64,000 nucleotides of DNA from Pratylenchus scribneri (taxonomy: Eukaryota > Nematoda > Chromadorea > Rhabditida > Pratylenchidae), in the NCBI GenBank assembly GCA_030063045.1, contig JAQSEB010000017.1:1550001-1614000 (forward strand). The letters run 5' to 3'. The notes beneath the pieces were generated by a model. The model made no database searches. It had not been told where the DNA came from and saw only the letters and a program-made list of their open reading frames with translations. Both the position numbers and the translations under genes were made by a program. Below are positions 24,541-34,693 of this stretch, piece by piece. Numbering within the stretch: position 1 is the stretch's first letter; each line of letters opens with the position of its first letter.

Positions 24541-25974
24541 CTAAAAATCATGTCCGGAATCATCTGAAGAAGTCTCCGATTCGGAAGATGAGTCGGATGA
24601 GTCCTGTCCGCCACCATTCTGCTGTTCTTCCACTCTTCCCTCCTCTTGTTGATATGCTGATGTTGAAGTTGATGGTTGTTTTTCGTCCAATTCTTCCGAT
24701 TTTGCGTAGGAAATGTTGCTCTCATCGGCGTCGACCTTAACTTCCGATGATGGTTCCTATAAAAATAATTCACTATTAAATAAATTAAATAATATTTTAC
24801 ATTGGATTCATCATCTTGCTGATCCACATCCGTATCCACTGATTCATCTTCATCATCGTCTTCATCCAAATGTTGTCCGGACTATTAAAAAATTTATTAT
24901 TAAATAACACTTTTATGAATTAACCGTGGATTCATTTGTTGCCTCTTCGGATTCGCCTTCGTTGGCCGCCAACATTTCGGCAATTTCTGCTTCCGCAATT
25001 TGTCTTGTTGCCTTAAGTGAATTTAATTATTATTTAATAATATTTACACCAATTTAATTTACCTCATCCAAATTCCGAATATCCTTCACATGACATTTCA
25101 ATTTGCCCATCATCCCAAATGCTTTGATCCGTTTTGCGCCTTTGCCGAAAATCTTTTTCAATGGTTCGTCCAAATAATAAAATTGTTTATTCTTCGGGTC
25201 CTGCAGATTATTTGCTCGCAAATAATTCCACATTTCTTTGACCACTTCCGAACGACGAGAATACCGCCTCCCAAGCAATGTGGCCAATTCTGGTGATAAT
25301 GCGCACATACTTAAAATAAGTGAATTTAATTATTTATGTTAAAAAACTAACTTTGTAAACATTCCACCACCTCCTTTCCCTTTGTTTTTAGTCGATTTTT
25401 CCTTGGTTTTGGCCGTTTGTTTATCCTTCTTCTTTGGAATAACCGCATTTGAACGTCTTCGCTTGATTGCTGTTGCCATATCATCCTCGGGGGCATCCAC
25501 ATTTTTGGCACTGGCTTTCCTTTTCTCCGCACTTTTTGATGATTTGTTGGCATTTGTTGATGAAGATGAAGTAGAATTGATAATATCATTTTTGTTGATT
25601 TTAATTTTTGATAAGCCATCTTCTTCCGCTTCCGAATCGGATGAAGCTGTTGAAGGTGACCTCTCCTTCTTCATTTCTTCTTTTTCAATCACTTCCTTCT
25701 TTTCCTTTTTAGCTGCTTTAGTGACCTTTTTCTCTTCATTCGCCATTTCCATAATGCATGACTAAATTTTAAATAAAAAATTACACAATTAATTAAAAAT
25801 AATTACCTCTATTTGAACGTCCAATTTGGATTTATGCTCTTCAAAATCGCATTTAAATTTCGCCTCCAAATGCTTCCGGATCATTTTTGACGTTATAACA
25901 TCCAAACCTTTCTCAGAAATTAATGCCTTAATTTCTTTGTTTGCATCTTCGATACTGATTGGAAATTTGGCCAT
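24541..25974 (-). CDS. DEK_C and SWIB domain chromatin protein
   Basis: Six exons: 25974-25807, 25761-25352, 25309-25063, 25011-24925, 24881-24801 and 24756-24541; 1209 nt, 402 residues. Residues ~3-56 form a DEK C-terminal-type helical domain (ISEKGLDVITSKMIRKHLEA). A long Lys/Glu/Ser-rich linker with nuclear-localisation-like runs (IKRRRSNAVIPKKKDK) follows. Residues ~193-275 are a SWIB/MDM2 domain (SEVVKEMWNYLRANNLQDPK, FYYLDEPLKKIFG). The last 120 residues are extremely acidic (DEDDDEDES). DEK_C plus SWIB is the architecture of UAF30/SPP27-type proteins that act in RNA polymerase I activation or chromatin remodelling. The acidic tail fits histone or transcription-factor contacts. It shares a ~450-bp divergent promoter region with the PPME1 gene. 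Confidence 0.88.
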
Positions 25975-26423
25975 TCTTTTTGTCTTTTAAATTATAATGA
26001 AAAAATGAATGAATAATTGGCGACTTTCCTCTAAATTTATATGAAAATTAAATGAATTGTCTGCAATTTTGAGATGTAAAATGAATAAATTCTATTTAAA
26101 ATTTCGTTATATTCTATATTTCATTCCACTACAATTTATAAATTCTTCCGGATTGCAGAATAAGAACAATGAATGGAGGGGTGATCCGTGGATCGGATCG
26201 GGAAAAAAAGAAACACTCCACTCACTCAAAAAAAAAAAGAAAAATTCCTTCCCTTCTTCTCTGGCTGAAAATATAATGTGAAATGGAATTGCGTTTATTT
26301 AAATGTTTAACTAAATGCTCTTTTTTCTATCGTATTCGGATCGGATTTTCTGTTTTTGAAGAATTCCTTTTAAACTTATAAAACAATTATTGAATATCAT
26401 AGGTATATCAATATCAAATCAAG
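25975..26423. promoter_or_regulatory. Divergent intergenic promoter region
   Basis: This 449-bp gap separates the starts of two oppositely transcribed genes (DEK_C/SWIB minus, methylesterase plus), so both promoters must fall here or overlap. A GATCGGATCGGG stretch and an A-rich run sit near 26,190-26,240. No TATA box is convincingly placed. Confidence 0.4.
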
Positions 26424-27773
26424 ATGGATTTTACACCGATGAATTGGAAGGATTTTTTCGATCGGAAAGAACTTTTGGAGTTGAATGGAGGCGATGATAA
26501 ATTCAATGTTTATTTAAAAGGCGATTCAGGACCTTTATTTTATTTGCTTCATGGCGGAGGTTTTTTTTTATTTTATTTACTTGTTATTTAATTTTATTTT
26601 TAAGGTTATACTGGTTTATCGTGGTCTTGTTTTGCGGTAAATTTGCATAGAAAAATAAATTAAAAAGCTTTTTTAAGGAACATCTCACTTCAAATATTCA
26701 ATGCCAAATTTTAGCTCCGGATTTGCGTGAACACGTGAATAAAATTGATTATAAATTTAATTTTCTGTTCATTTAAGGGAGAAACAATAGTGGCCGACAA
26801 GCAGGATATGTCTGCGGATCGATTAATCGCGTATTTTTATTTTTACAATTAATTTAATTCCAATTATTTATTTTAGTGATATTTGTGCAATTTATTTCCA
26901 TTTATATGGCGAGAGAGAGAAGCCACCACCAATGATTTTAATTGGTCATAGGTAAATATTCTATTAAATAAATAATGCAAAATTTAGTATGGGCGGTGCA
27001 TTGGCCATTCGAATTGCCAGTTCAAATTGTTTACCAAATTTATTGGTTGTTTCAGCGATTGATGTGGTCGAAGGGTCGGCGATGGCTTCATTGACCCTAA
27101 TGCAACATTTTTTACGGAGTCGGCCCCAATCATTTACAACAGTGGAAAAAGCGATTGAATGGTGTGTGAAAACAAAAGTTACTTCGAATTTACGTTCAGC
27201 GAGAAGTAAAATTTATGAAAAATAATTAGATTAATTTTAATTAATAAAGTACTTTTTAGTTTCAATGCCATCAAGGTTGATTCCCTGTGAGGATGGTTCC
27301 AATGACCAGGTTTAAAGAAATATTTAAATTTGCAAAAACATTTTTTAAGAAAATTTACCGATGGAGGACAAATTTATTTTGGTAATATTTTCGATTGATT
27401 TTTGCCGATTGTTTTGTGTCAATTAGTACAGAATCATTTTGGCATGGATGGTTCCAAGGACTTTCAAAATTATTTTTACAATGTGAACCCGTTAAAGTGC
27501 TGATATTAGCAAATGTGGATAGGTTGGACCGGGAATTGTTGGTGAGTGAATTAAATTATTAAAAATTAATTTAAATAATTAATAATAGACTGGCCAAATG
27601 AAGGGCCAATTCCAATGCGAAGTATTGCACAAAGTTGGCCATGCGGTTTGCTTTTGAATTATTTTTAATAATAATTAATTTTTTAGGTCCATGAAGATAA
27701 TCCGGAAATGGTTGCCAAAATTTTTATTCAAATTTTCAATCGATATAAAATAATATTCAATAAAAGTTTGTAA
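26424..27773 (+). CDS. Protein phosphatase 2A methylesterase (PPME1)
   Basis: Eleven exons: 26424-26559, 26605-26636, 26678-26734, 26778-26830, 26877-26951, 26988-27205, 27260-27309, 27350-27381, 27427-27541, 27589-27645 and 27687-27773; 912 nt, 303 residues. It is an alpha/beta-hydrolase: HGGGYTGLSW oxyanion region, APDLREH, nucleophile elbow GHSMGG (Ser), IDVVEGSAMASL, FWHGWFQGLSKLFL, ANVDRLD and the catalytic His in VGHAVHED. PPME1 removes the methyl ester from the C-terminal Leu of the PP2A catalytic subunit and stabilises inactive PP2A. The exon chain follows the family order without gaps, though it is shorter than the vertebrate enzyme at both ends and in loops. All introns are short GT-AG. 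Confidence 0.93.
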
Positions 27774-27854
27774 ATAAATCCCTGGTTTTATTATTCATTT
27801 CAAAATGCAATTATTCAATTTAAATTCACAATAAAGAGCATCTCTTTCTTCCAT

Positions 27855-27953
27855 TTATTTTGTACTGCTGCTCCCAATTCCCAGTTTTGCTATCAAATAA
27901 ACAATAATGAGGGCAATGATTACAATGCCAATGAGAAGAAGACATAATTTTTT
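27855..27953 (-). other. unc-64: Syntaxin alternative terminal exon C
   Basis: A 32-residue exon after ATTCAG, reading [20 protein letters not shown] and ending in a Gly/Ser-rich tail with SSSTK-stop. It is the most distal of the three anchors, so its use requires skipping A and B. Confidence 0.82.
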
Positions 27954-30177
27954 CTGAATTATTTCATTCATTTTTGGAACAAATTTAATGGAAAATAAAA
28001 TCAAAAAATCATAGCAAAATAAACTTTATAAAAAAGGCGTTATTAAGTGCAAAAAGGGGGGAATATAATTTAATTAATATTCTGTTTTTTTAAAGTGAGT
28101 GTGTGGGGAATGAAATGGAGGTGAATGTGAGGGAAGAAAATGAGGCAGTCAATTTTTATATTCATCAAAATTCATAATAATTTGGTGTGTAGAATGTGTG
28201 CCTATTTCTATAAATTTAAATTTGTCCTAAATAATTATTGCATGAAATATCCTCTGCCGGCGGAAAGTGTGCTCTTTTGGGGCTATAAATTGTTGTTTTG
28301 TTGCATTTTTGATTCATCCAATTTTCTGCTCTGTTTTGGACAATCAAAATGGATTTGGAACAAATGAAAGGATGAAGAGGCAGGCGACCGCTAGCAAAAT
28401 CAGAATGCAAATCAGGACGATTATCTTTTTCTGAAATGATTTTTGGATGAGGTTTATCCCTAAATTATCCCCCAAATACCAAATTCACCAAACACAATTT
28501 TTACAATATGAATTTTTATTTAACATTTCTAAACTAAATTTAATTAAATAAATATGAAAAAATGTTTACAAATCACAAAAGGCACAATTACAATAAAAAA
28601 AATAGAATACAAAGAATTATGGGGTGGAGACTGGAGAAATAAATATAATGATTTTCAAAAATATTTGACTCGATAGTCGATAGTAAAGGCTGGGAATGTT
28701 TGGAATGATTAATGTTTTTGTAAAATTTGGAAATAAAAAAAACACATCACAGGAATATAAGAAAATGGAAAGGCCGAAACAAAAAAAGTGAACAAAAAAT
28801 TTGGTTAAAGCTTTTTTCCATCATTCGATATCATTTTTTGGTGTTTTATTCGTTTTGTTCCCGCTCAAATGGTCATTTTTGGTTGAATCAATGTTGATTG
28901 GCTCTGCATCATTCGTTGGTGCATTCCCATTGACCACATATTTGTGAGGCGCTGCCGATGTTGCGATGATAATGTACAAAATGACACCACCAATTAACAA
29001 GGCTAACAAAACAATGGCCACAATCAGACAAAATATCTTTTTCTAGAAAACAAAAAATTAAGCTTTGAAAGCATTTTTCGGTTAATTTTTTAGGTTTTTG
29101 GAAGCAAAACACCAAACAAAAAACAACACAGCAAAATAATTTTAAAACATACCCTCCTGGCCTTGCTCTGATATTGTACGGCCTTTTTGGTGTCGGCCAC
29201 CGCCCTGTCGACGAATTCTTTGGCATGTTCCACATTGTACTCTATCCGGTCGACCATTTCACCCTAAATAATTCATTATCCATAATTAAATTAAAATATG
29301 GATTTACCTGTGATTCCACCAACATGGCCATGTCCATGAACATGTCATGCAATTCCCGAATGCTACTCTCCAACCTCATAATGTCGTTATGCCTGGCCTC
29401 AATGTCGGCCAATGTTTGTTTTGCCTGCTGTGTGTCCGTGATTATGCCCTGAGTGAATACGCCCGGATTGCCCGACTCGATCATTTCCTCCAAATCCTCG
29501 TCTCCAACTTTTTTACCCGCTTCAAATTAAATTAATTTTTTCTTGTAATTTTTGGCACAAACCAATGTCCAATTGCCGCTGAATTCGTCCTTTACACCTT
29601 TCCCTGTAGTCGGTCTGCGTTTTGTTATAGTCGGTCATCACTTCAACAAATTTCCTCGACAATGTGGCGTGTTGGGTTTTTCGAATCCGTAAATCGGCGC
29701 TGGCCATCCCTCCGCCCTCGTCATGTTCTATACTGTTTTCAATTACTAAAAATTGTTCAATTAATTAATAAATATGCAAAATTTTGGACTAACATTTGAG
29801 TTTGCCGCGCACTTTATTCGCCGTCTTTTTTATTTCGGCCATCAATTCATCCAATTCTTCCTTTGTTTCTAAATTGCAATTCCATTTATTTCATTTTATT
29901 TTTAATAATTTAAATTTACTTGGATCATTCACTGGATTGGAGAGAATTGCGGAATGTTTCTTCTTCACTTCATCAACATTCGATGCGATCAAATCGATAC
30001 TGCCCCGGATTTCTTCAACTTGCTCAAAAAATTCCTCCATAAATTGGCTTTGACTGGCCTCCATTGCGGCAACATCTTCGTGTTCATCCTCCGATTGGGC
30101 CTAATTTTCAATTAATTATTTAAAAAATGGTCAAAAATAGGTAATACCGCCTTCAGCGCTCCCAAACGGTCCTTCAT
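27855..30177 (-). CDS. unc-64: Syntaxin-1 homologue with alternative membrane-anchor exons
   Basis: Constitutive exons: 30177-30148, 30100-29920, 29868-29794, 29745-29563, 29519-29308 and 29263-29153 (264 residues). The order is Habc helices ([17 protein letters not shown]), linker, then the SNARE helix ([34 protein letters not shown]) ending [11 protein letters not shown]. The sequence is close to C. elegans UNC-64, the t-SNARE that drives synaptic vesicle fusion with SNAP-25 and synaptobrevin. Three in-phase 3' exons each start after an AG with Lys-Lys and encode a membrane anchor: 29042-28821 (73 residues, with a long polar extravesicular tail), 28430-28344 (28 residues) and 27953-27855 (32 residues). 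The predicted isoforms are 337, 292 and 296 residues. UNC-64 itself is known to use alternative terminal exons. Confidence 0.95.
28344..28430 (-). other. unc-64: Syntaxin alternative terminal exon B
   Basis: A 28-residue exon after CATTTCAG, reading [20 protein letters not shown] and ending in NPF-stop. It is a canonical short syntaxin tail anchor with a Cys inside the span. Confidence 0.85.
28821..29042 (-). other. unc-64: Syntaxin alternative terminal exon A
   Basis: This exon begins AAA AAG after TTTTCTAG and encodes [23 protein letters not shown] anchor residues. Unusually, ~45 polar residues follow the membrane span. A normal tail-anchored syntaxin ends within a few residues of the membrane, so this isoform would have a sizeable lumenal or extracellular tail. 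Confidence 0.85.
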
Positions 30178-32033
30178 CTGTCGTCAATATTGATTTAAAT
30201 TGAAAAGAAGCTCGTTGGTAATTTAATCATTCAACAAAAAACATTTTTGTAAAATTAATACCTCTGAATGAAATGGATGAAAATAGAATTGTGTTTTTCT
30301 TTGGATAAAATAGGTATATTGAAATATTAGCTAATGCATTTTAATTAAGTTGATAATTTCCTTCAAAGAGTTCAGAATTTTCAGCAGCTGATCGTTTTCA
30401 TTTGGCCCTCAAAATGTTTGATCTCCTTTCCTTTTCCTAATACTCATATCTCAAATCCACGCCAGCATTAGCCGGCGAAGGAAAGAGGTGTGGGAAATAT
30501 TGTTCGGCCATATACAATTAGCGAGCGAGCGAGGGAAAAACGTGGATTCCCATTCCCATCAGCCTCCCTCCCCCACAAATATCCCACAACAGAAAGGACT
30601 AGGCCAAAAGATGCCCAGCTGCCTATGAACGAAATATATGGAACTAACAAAAAGCCTTGCTTCCTCCCATCTAATGTTCCTCTGATTAATCATTAATGCA
30701 TGAATATGTTTTGTGTGTCAAATTGATTTTTTAAAAATTTGGACAAAAATTTCAAAAATTTTTAGATAAATTTTCAAAAATTTTGGGATGAATTTTCAAA
30801 AAAATATGCCAAGGGAAAATTGCGAACGGTCCTATTTTTAATTTTGCTTTCTTTTATGAACGAAGATTACGGTTTTTAAAAGTTGCAAATGTTAAATAAT
30901 TTGTTGGGATAATTAGCATGTAAAAGGATCTTCTTGGAAGAGGATTTTAAGTTGGAATAAAAGAGCCTCCCAGCCAACCCTTTTGGATGCCGCAGCACCG
31001 GTGGGCAGAAGCATTGGCTGTGGTGGCCCACTTCTTGTCTTTAATCTCGTCCAACAACACAGCCATTGGCCATTCAACGACTTTTTGATGCACTCGGCGG
31101 ATGGCAAAATCGATAGAGATGGGGACATAAAAGGAAGGAAAGAGACTGGGGCAAAAGGGAGCTGGAGCAGTCTGGCTGGATGGCCAAAAGCGCCCGAGGC
31201 CAACTCTTGCTAAAAAGCAGCCGAGCACAGCCAGCAGTCTCAGTCGGTCGGTGGGGCTTGCGCTCTGTTCTCTGCTTTGAAGGGTTGGGGAAAAGCAGCA
31301 AATGTCAGGGCCCCGCTTCACTGGGCAAAATGCTATTGCGACTGCTTCTATATGTATATGTTTTGAAGTGAAATAAGGCCTCAGAGCCTAGGTAGCAGCC
31401 CGGGATCCCCAAAGGCAGAAGCAGAGGCCACCGCTTTTGAACTTGGAATTTGTTCCTCCTTTTGCCCCTTTTCATGCCATCCCCCTTTGCTTTTGCTGGG
31501 CCACAGGCCACCGTTGAAAGGGCCATTGGGAGGAGGAAGAAATAAATTGGAAGAAGGGAAGGGGGGGGGGAACAATGGCCAAAATTGGAAGTGGATGGAC
31601 ATGGGAGGGAAGGAAGGTATGCACACAATATGGGCCATAATAATTTTGAATGAATAGAATAATGAAAATGGGTGAATTTGGAGGAGAGGAAACCGGGCCA
31701 AACCCAAAATGAATTGGTGTGATAAGGAAAATATCCGTTTATATTAAAATATGGAAGCATTCATCAAATATATAGAATGGATGGATGGTGGTCGTCGTAA
31801 TCTTTTCGCCGTCACATTTTCCCGTTCCGCCAATTTCTCGTCTTCATCCATCTTTGACGCCTCTCCGTCTCCTTCCTCCCCCTTCCGGTTTTCCCTGGGG
31901 AAAAAGCCGGATCAACTGAAAATTGGTTGGTTGGTTAATCGGCTGCCAAAATCTTTCCAATTTCCTTCATCTTCCATGGTTGACCCCTAATCTCACTTTT
32001 CGTTGATTTCACCTTCAAATATTAGTCCCTAAA
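30178..32033. other. Intergenic region upstream of syntaxin; GC-richer block inside
   Basis: Just upstream of the syntaxin start (to about 30,900) the sequence is AT-rich and holds GAGCGAGCGAGG at ~30,523 and degenerate AAAATTTTTCAAAAATTTT repeats at 30,730-30,800. From 30,950 to 31,560 a GC-richer block with many overlapping but unrecognised frames resembles the 7-13 kb region. It ends with a G-run at 31,560. No gene is supported. As it lies between divergent genes (syntaxin minus, metalloproteinase plus) it probably contains regulatory sequence. Confidence 0.4.
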
Positions 32034-32979
32034 ATGCCACTTTTTCTAATTAGCCTTCGCCTTTTATTGCTTTTACCTCTCATTTCTCTCATTCATTCAT
32101 TACCCATAAAATATCAGAGGAATCAACATAAAATTGTGAAAAGATTTGGTTCGCATTCAAAATTTTTTTATTCAGAATTCTTCCTCTTTTCCAGTACTTC
32201 ACAATCAACGTTGGCAACGATGCCGCCTAACTTGGGCCTTTCGTGACCCATTTGGACTATTTCCCACGGATGAGCGGTTCGGCCAGGCAAAGTTCTAGCA
32301 AATTTTCTGGGGACCATGTTCACAAAAACCAATTCCCCCGTTTGGCCCATTTAGGCGTGTCATTGCGGATGCAATGCACCATTGGGAAAGAGCGGGCAGA
32401 AATTTGTTACGTTTGACGGATTTATCGCCGGCCACTCGTTCCTCCCTGCTAAATTCACGCCGAGTAGCCGACATTGACATTTTCTTCGCTGGATTTGCCC
32501 ACGGGGATGCGGAAGCATTCGATGGGAGGGGCGGTTTGGTTGCCCATTCTGCCTATCCTCCACTTGGAATTGTCCATTTTGATGCCAGCGAACTTTGGGT
32601 TTTGCATGGAAAAAGGAAGGAGGAGGAGGACAAAGTGGCCGACGATCAACAACAGCAGCCATTTTTGGACCTACGTATAAATAATTAATGTGCCAATTTT
32701 GTTCCACCGCCCTCCCCCTTTTCCAAGGATATGTTGCCCTCCACGAAATTGGCCATGCTTTGGGCCTAAGGCATTCAACTTTCCGGAATTCCGTCATGAA
32801 TCGATATTATAAGTGAGCAGTAAAAGTGCGAATTCATCATAAAAATTCATTTTCAAAGAGAACAATTGTCGGAGAATTTGGCACAAAACAGTAGTGGGGA
32901 AAAGGTGGCAATCAAACTCAGCAAAGATGACCATGCGGCCATACAGGAATTATTCGGTGAAAAATGTCGAATGCATTAA
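32034..32979 (+). CDS. Minimal matrix metalloproteinase (M10A)
   Basis: Five exons: 32034-32148, 32195-32291, 32355-32674, 32728-32812 and 32859-32979; 738 nt, 245 residues. A strong signal peptide (residues 1-22) is followed by only ~15 residues ending in a dibasic KIVKRF. The catalytic domain then starts directly (HNQRWQRCRLTWAFRD). It contains DIDIFFAGFAHGDAEAFDG, GIVHFDASELWVL, the zinc motif HEIGHALGLRHS, the Met-turn SVMNRYY and a final LSKDDHAAIQELFG. The calcium and structural-zinc ligands look intact. There is no PRCGxPD cysteine-switch propeptide, no hinge and no hemopexin domain. This makes it a matrilysin-like secreted protease with an almost absent prodomain. An upstream exon carrying the propeptide is unlikely because the signal peptide is already in exon 1. 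Confidence 0.88.
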
Positions 32980-33137
32980 ATTTAAATGTTATTAAAATGA
33001 TTGTTAAAAATATTTATTATTTATTTCAATTATTGTATCAAATGGGAGGTTGGGAGGGTAAGGTAAGGATATTTTCAATATTTTTATGGCATATTTGAGC
33101 ATTTTGACTATTAAAATACATAAGTATTTATTTATTT

Positions 33138-33795
33138 TCAACGAGACCGAATCTTCTTTGCCTCAAACACGGAAATTCCGAAGCAAATGGCGGCCAATGC
33201 CTGGGCAATGAAGACCACCAGAATCCGATTTCGCCATCCAGGCCTTAAGGCAAAATCAATTTATTTGAGAGGGAATTTGAAAGGGAAAATGACAATCATT
33301 TTATTCCTCTACCGTTTTTCCTTACTTTCCAATATTCTGGGGCGGCTGATAGCGATGATGGTCGAATTGACCTCCCATCATTTTGGCGTAATCAACGATG
33401 AGAAGAATGGCAAAACTCACGGAGATAAACAATGCGACCACATTGAAGACAAATTCCTGCAAATAAATTGAATATTTATTTCATTTGGGCCGTGGGAATT
33501 GTACTGACAAGGCTGGAAAGGGGAATTTTGGCCCGATTGTTGGATTGGATGACAAAATAATGGATGAGGAGGGTGGCAAAGCATAAAATGCCCAAAATGA
33601 TGGCACAAATGAACACCTTGGAATGGAATGAATAATTCACAAAAATGAATGAAATGTGGGGTGAACCAAAGTGTATGGCCACCATTGCATTCGGCCATCA
33701 ATGAGGAATAGGACTGTGATTATGCAACACAAAATTTGGAACCATTTGAGGATGGCAAATTTGGTGGTGAACAAATTAGTGATGAGGGCAGCCAT
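33138..33795 (-). CDS. Four-pass MARVEL-like membrane protein
   Basis: Four exons: 33795-33667, 33616-33509, 33456-33326 and 33243-33138; 474 nt, 157 residues. Four hydrophobic segments appear in order: ILCCIITVLFLID (TM1), VFICAIILGILCFATLLIHYF (TM2), EFVFNVVALFISVSFAILLI (TM3) and ILVVFIAQALAAICFGISVF (TM4), with a basic C-terminus KKIRSR. Size, spacing and a cytosolic N- and C-terminus fit a MARVEL/physin-type protein of membrane traffic, but the match is by topology rather than a diagnostic motif. Its stop lies ~160 bp from the metalloproteinase stop, so the two genes are convergent. Confidence 0.6.
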
Positions 33796-34693
33796 TTTTG
33801 GGGGATTTTGTTGGATTTATTAGGACAATTGGATGAATTTGGTGATGGCAAAGTTTTTGTTTATTTAATTTGATACTCTGCTGCTTCTGCTGGCCAACAT
33901 TGACCTCTGTGGGTTTATACTTTATAGGAGCGAATTTAATGGATGAATGAATTTGGATGGAGAATAATATTTTTACTTAAAAATTCCTGATATTTTAAAC
34001 ATTTTAGAAATTCCAAACAAAAAATTGCTTTGGCGGTCGCTAAATAAATAATTGTGAAAATGAATGAATGGGAATGGGAAACATTCACATTGGAAAATCA
34101 GCCAAACATCCCTTCTAGATTCATTCAAAGAAGGCACAAATGTTCAATGAATCCTTCCTTTCCTCCATTCCCCTTCGACCCGCCAATGGCCCAATTGGCC
34201 CTGCGGCGTTCTTCGCCCACTCCCTCAAATCAACCTCTTCCCTCTCATCATTAATCGACGGAACTCACATCCGTCTTCTTCTTTGGGGTTTGAGTAAGGA
34301 TAAGGATGGATGAGGGTTTGGGATTGTGAACAAATGGCAATGGCCGGCTCCACGTTTTTTTTTGTTGGGAATTGGCAATTATAAATGAGGCAAATATACG
34401 GATTAATCCAAAAATGGTGGAATGAATAATTTTTATTTTTTAATGGTAAAAGGTCAATTATTTGAATCTAGAATTATGATGCTTAGATGGTTACCCCAAA
34501 GGCAAGATTAAATGAATAAAAAATGCGTTTAAATCAAAATAATTTTTATCATAAAACAACAAAATTGGACAAATTAAAATGGTCGATGGTCAAAATTGAG
34601 TTTGTTTATAGAGATGGACGAAAGTAGGGGCATGAAAAACAAATTGACACGCATCAACCAAAACCATGGGCTGCCCAGAAAACATTGTACATT
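33796..34693. other. Intergenic, no gene seen
   Basis: About 900 bp between the MARVEL-like gene start and the UBE2G1 stop (both minus). It includes the MARVEL-like promoter and the UBE2G1 3' UTR. No further gene, RNA or repeat is recognised. Confidence 0.4.
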
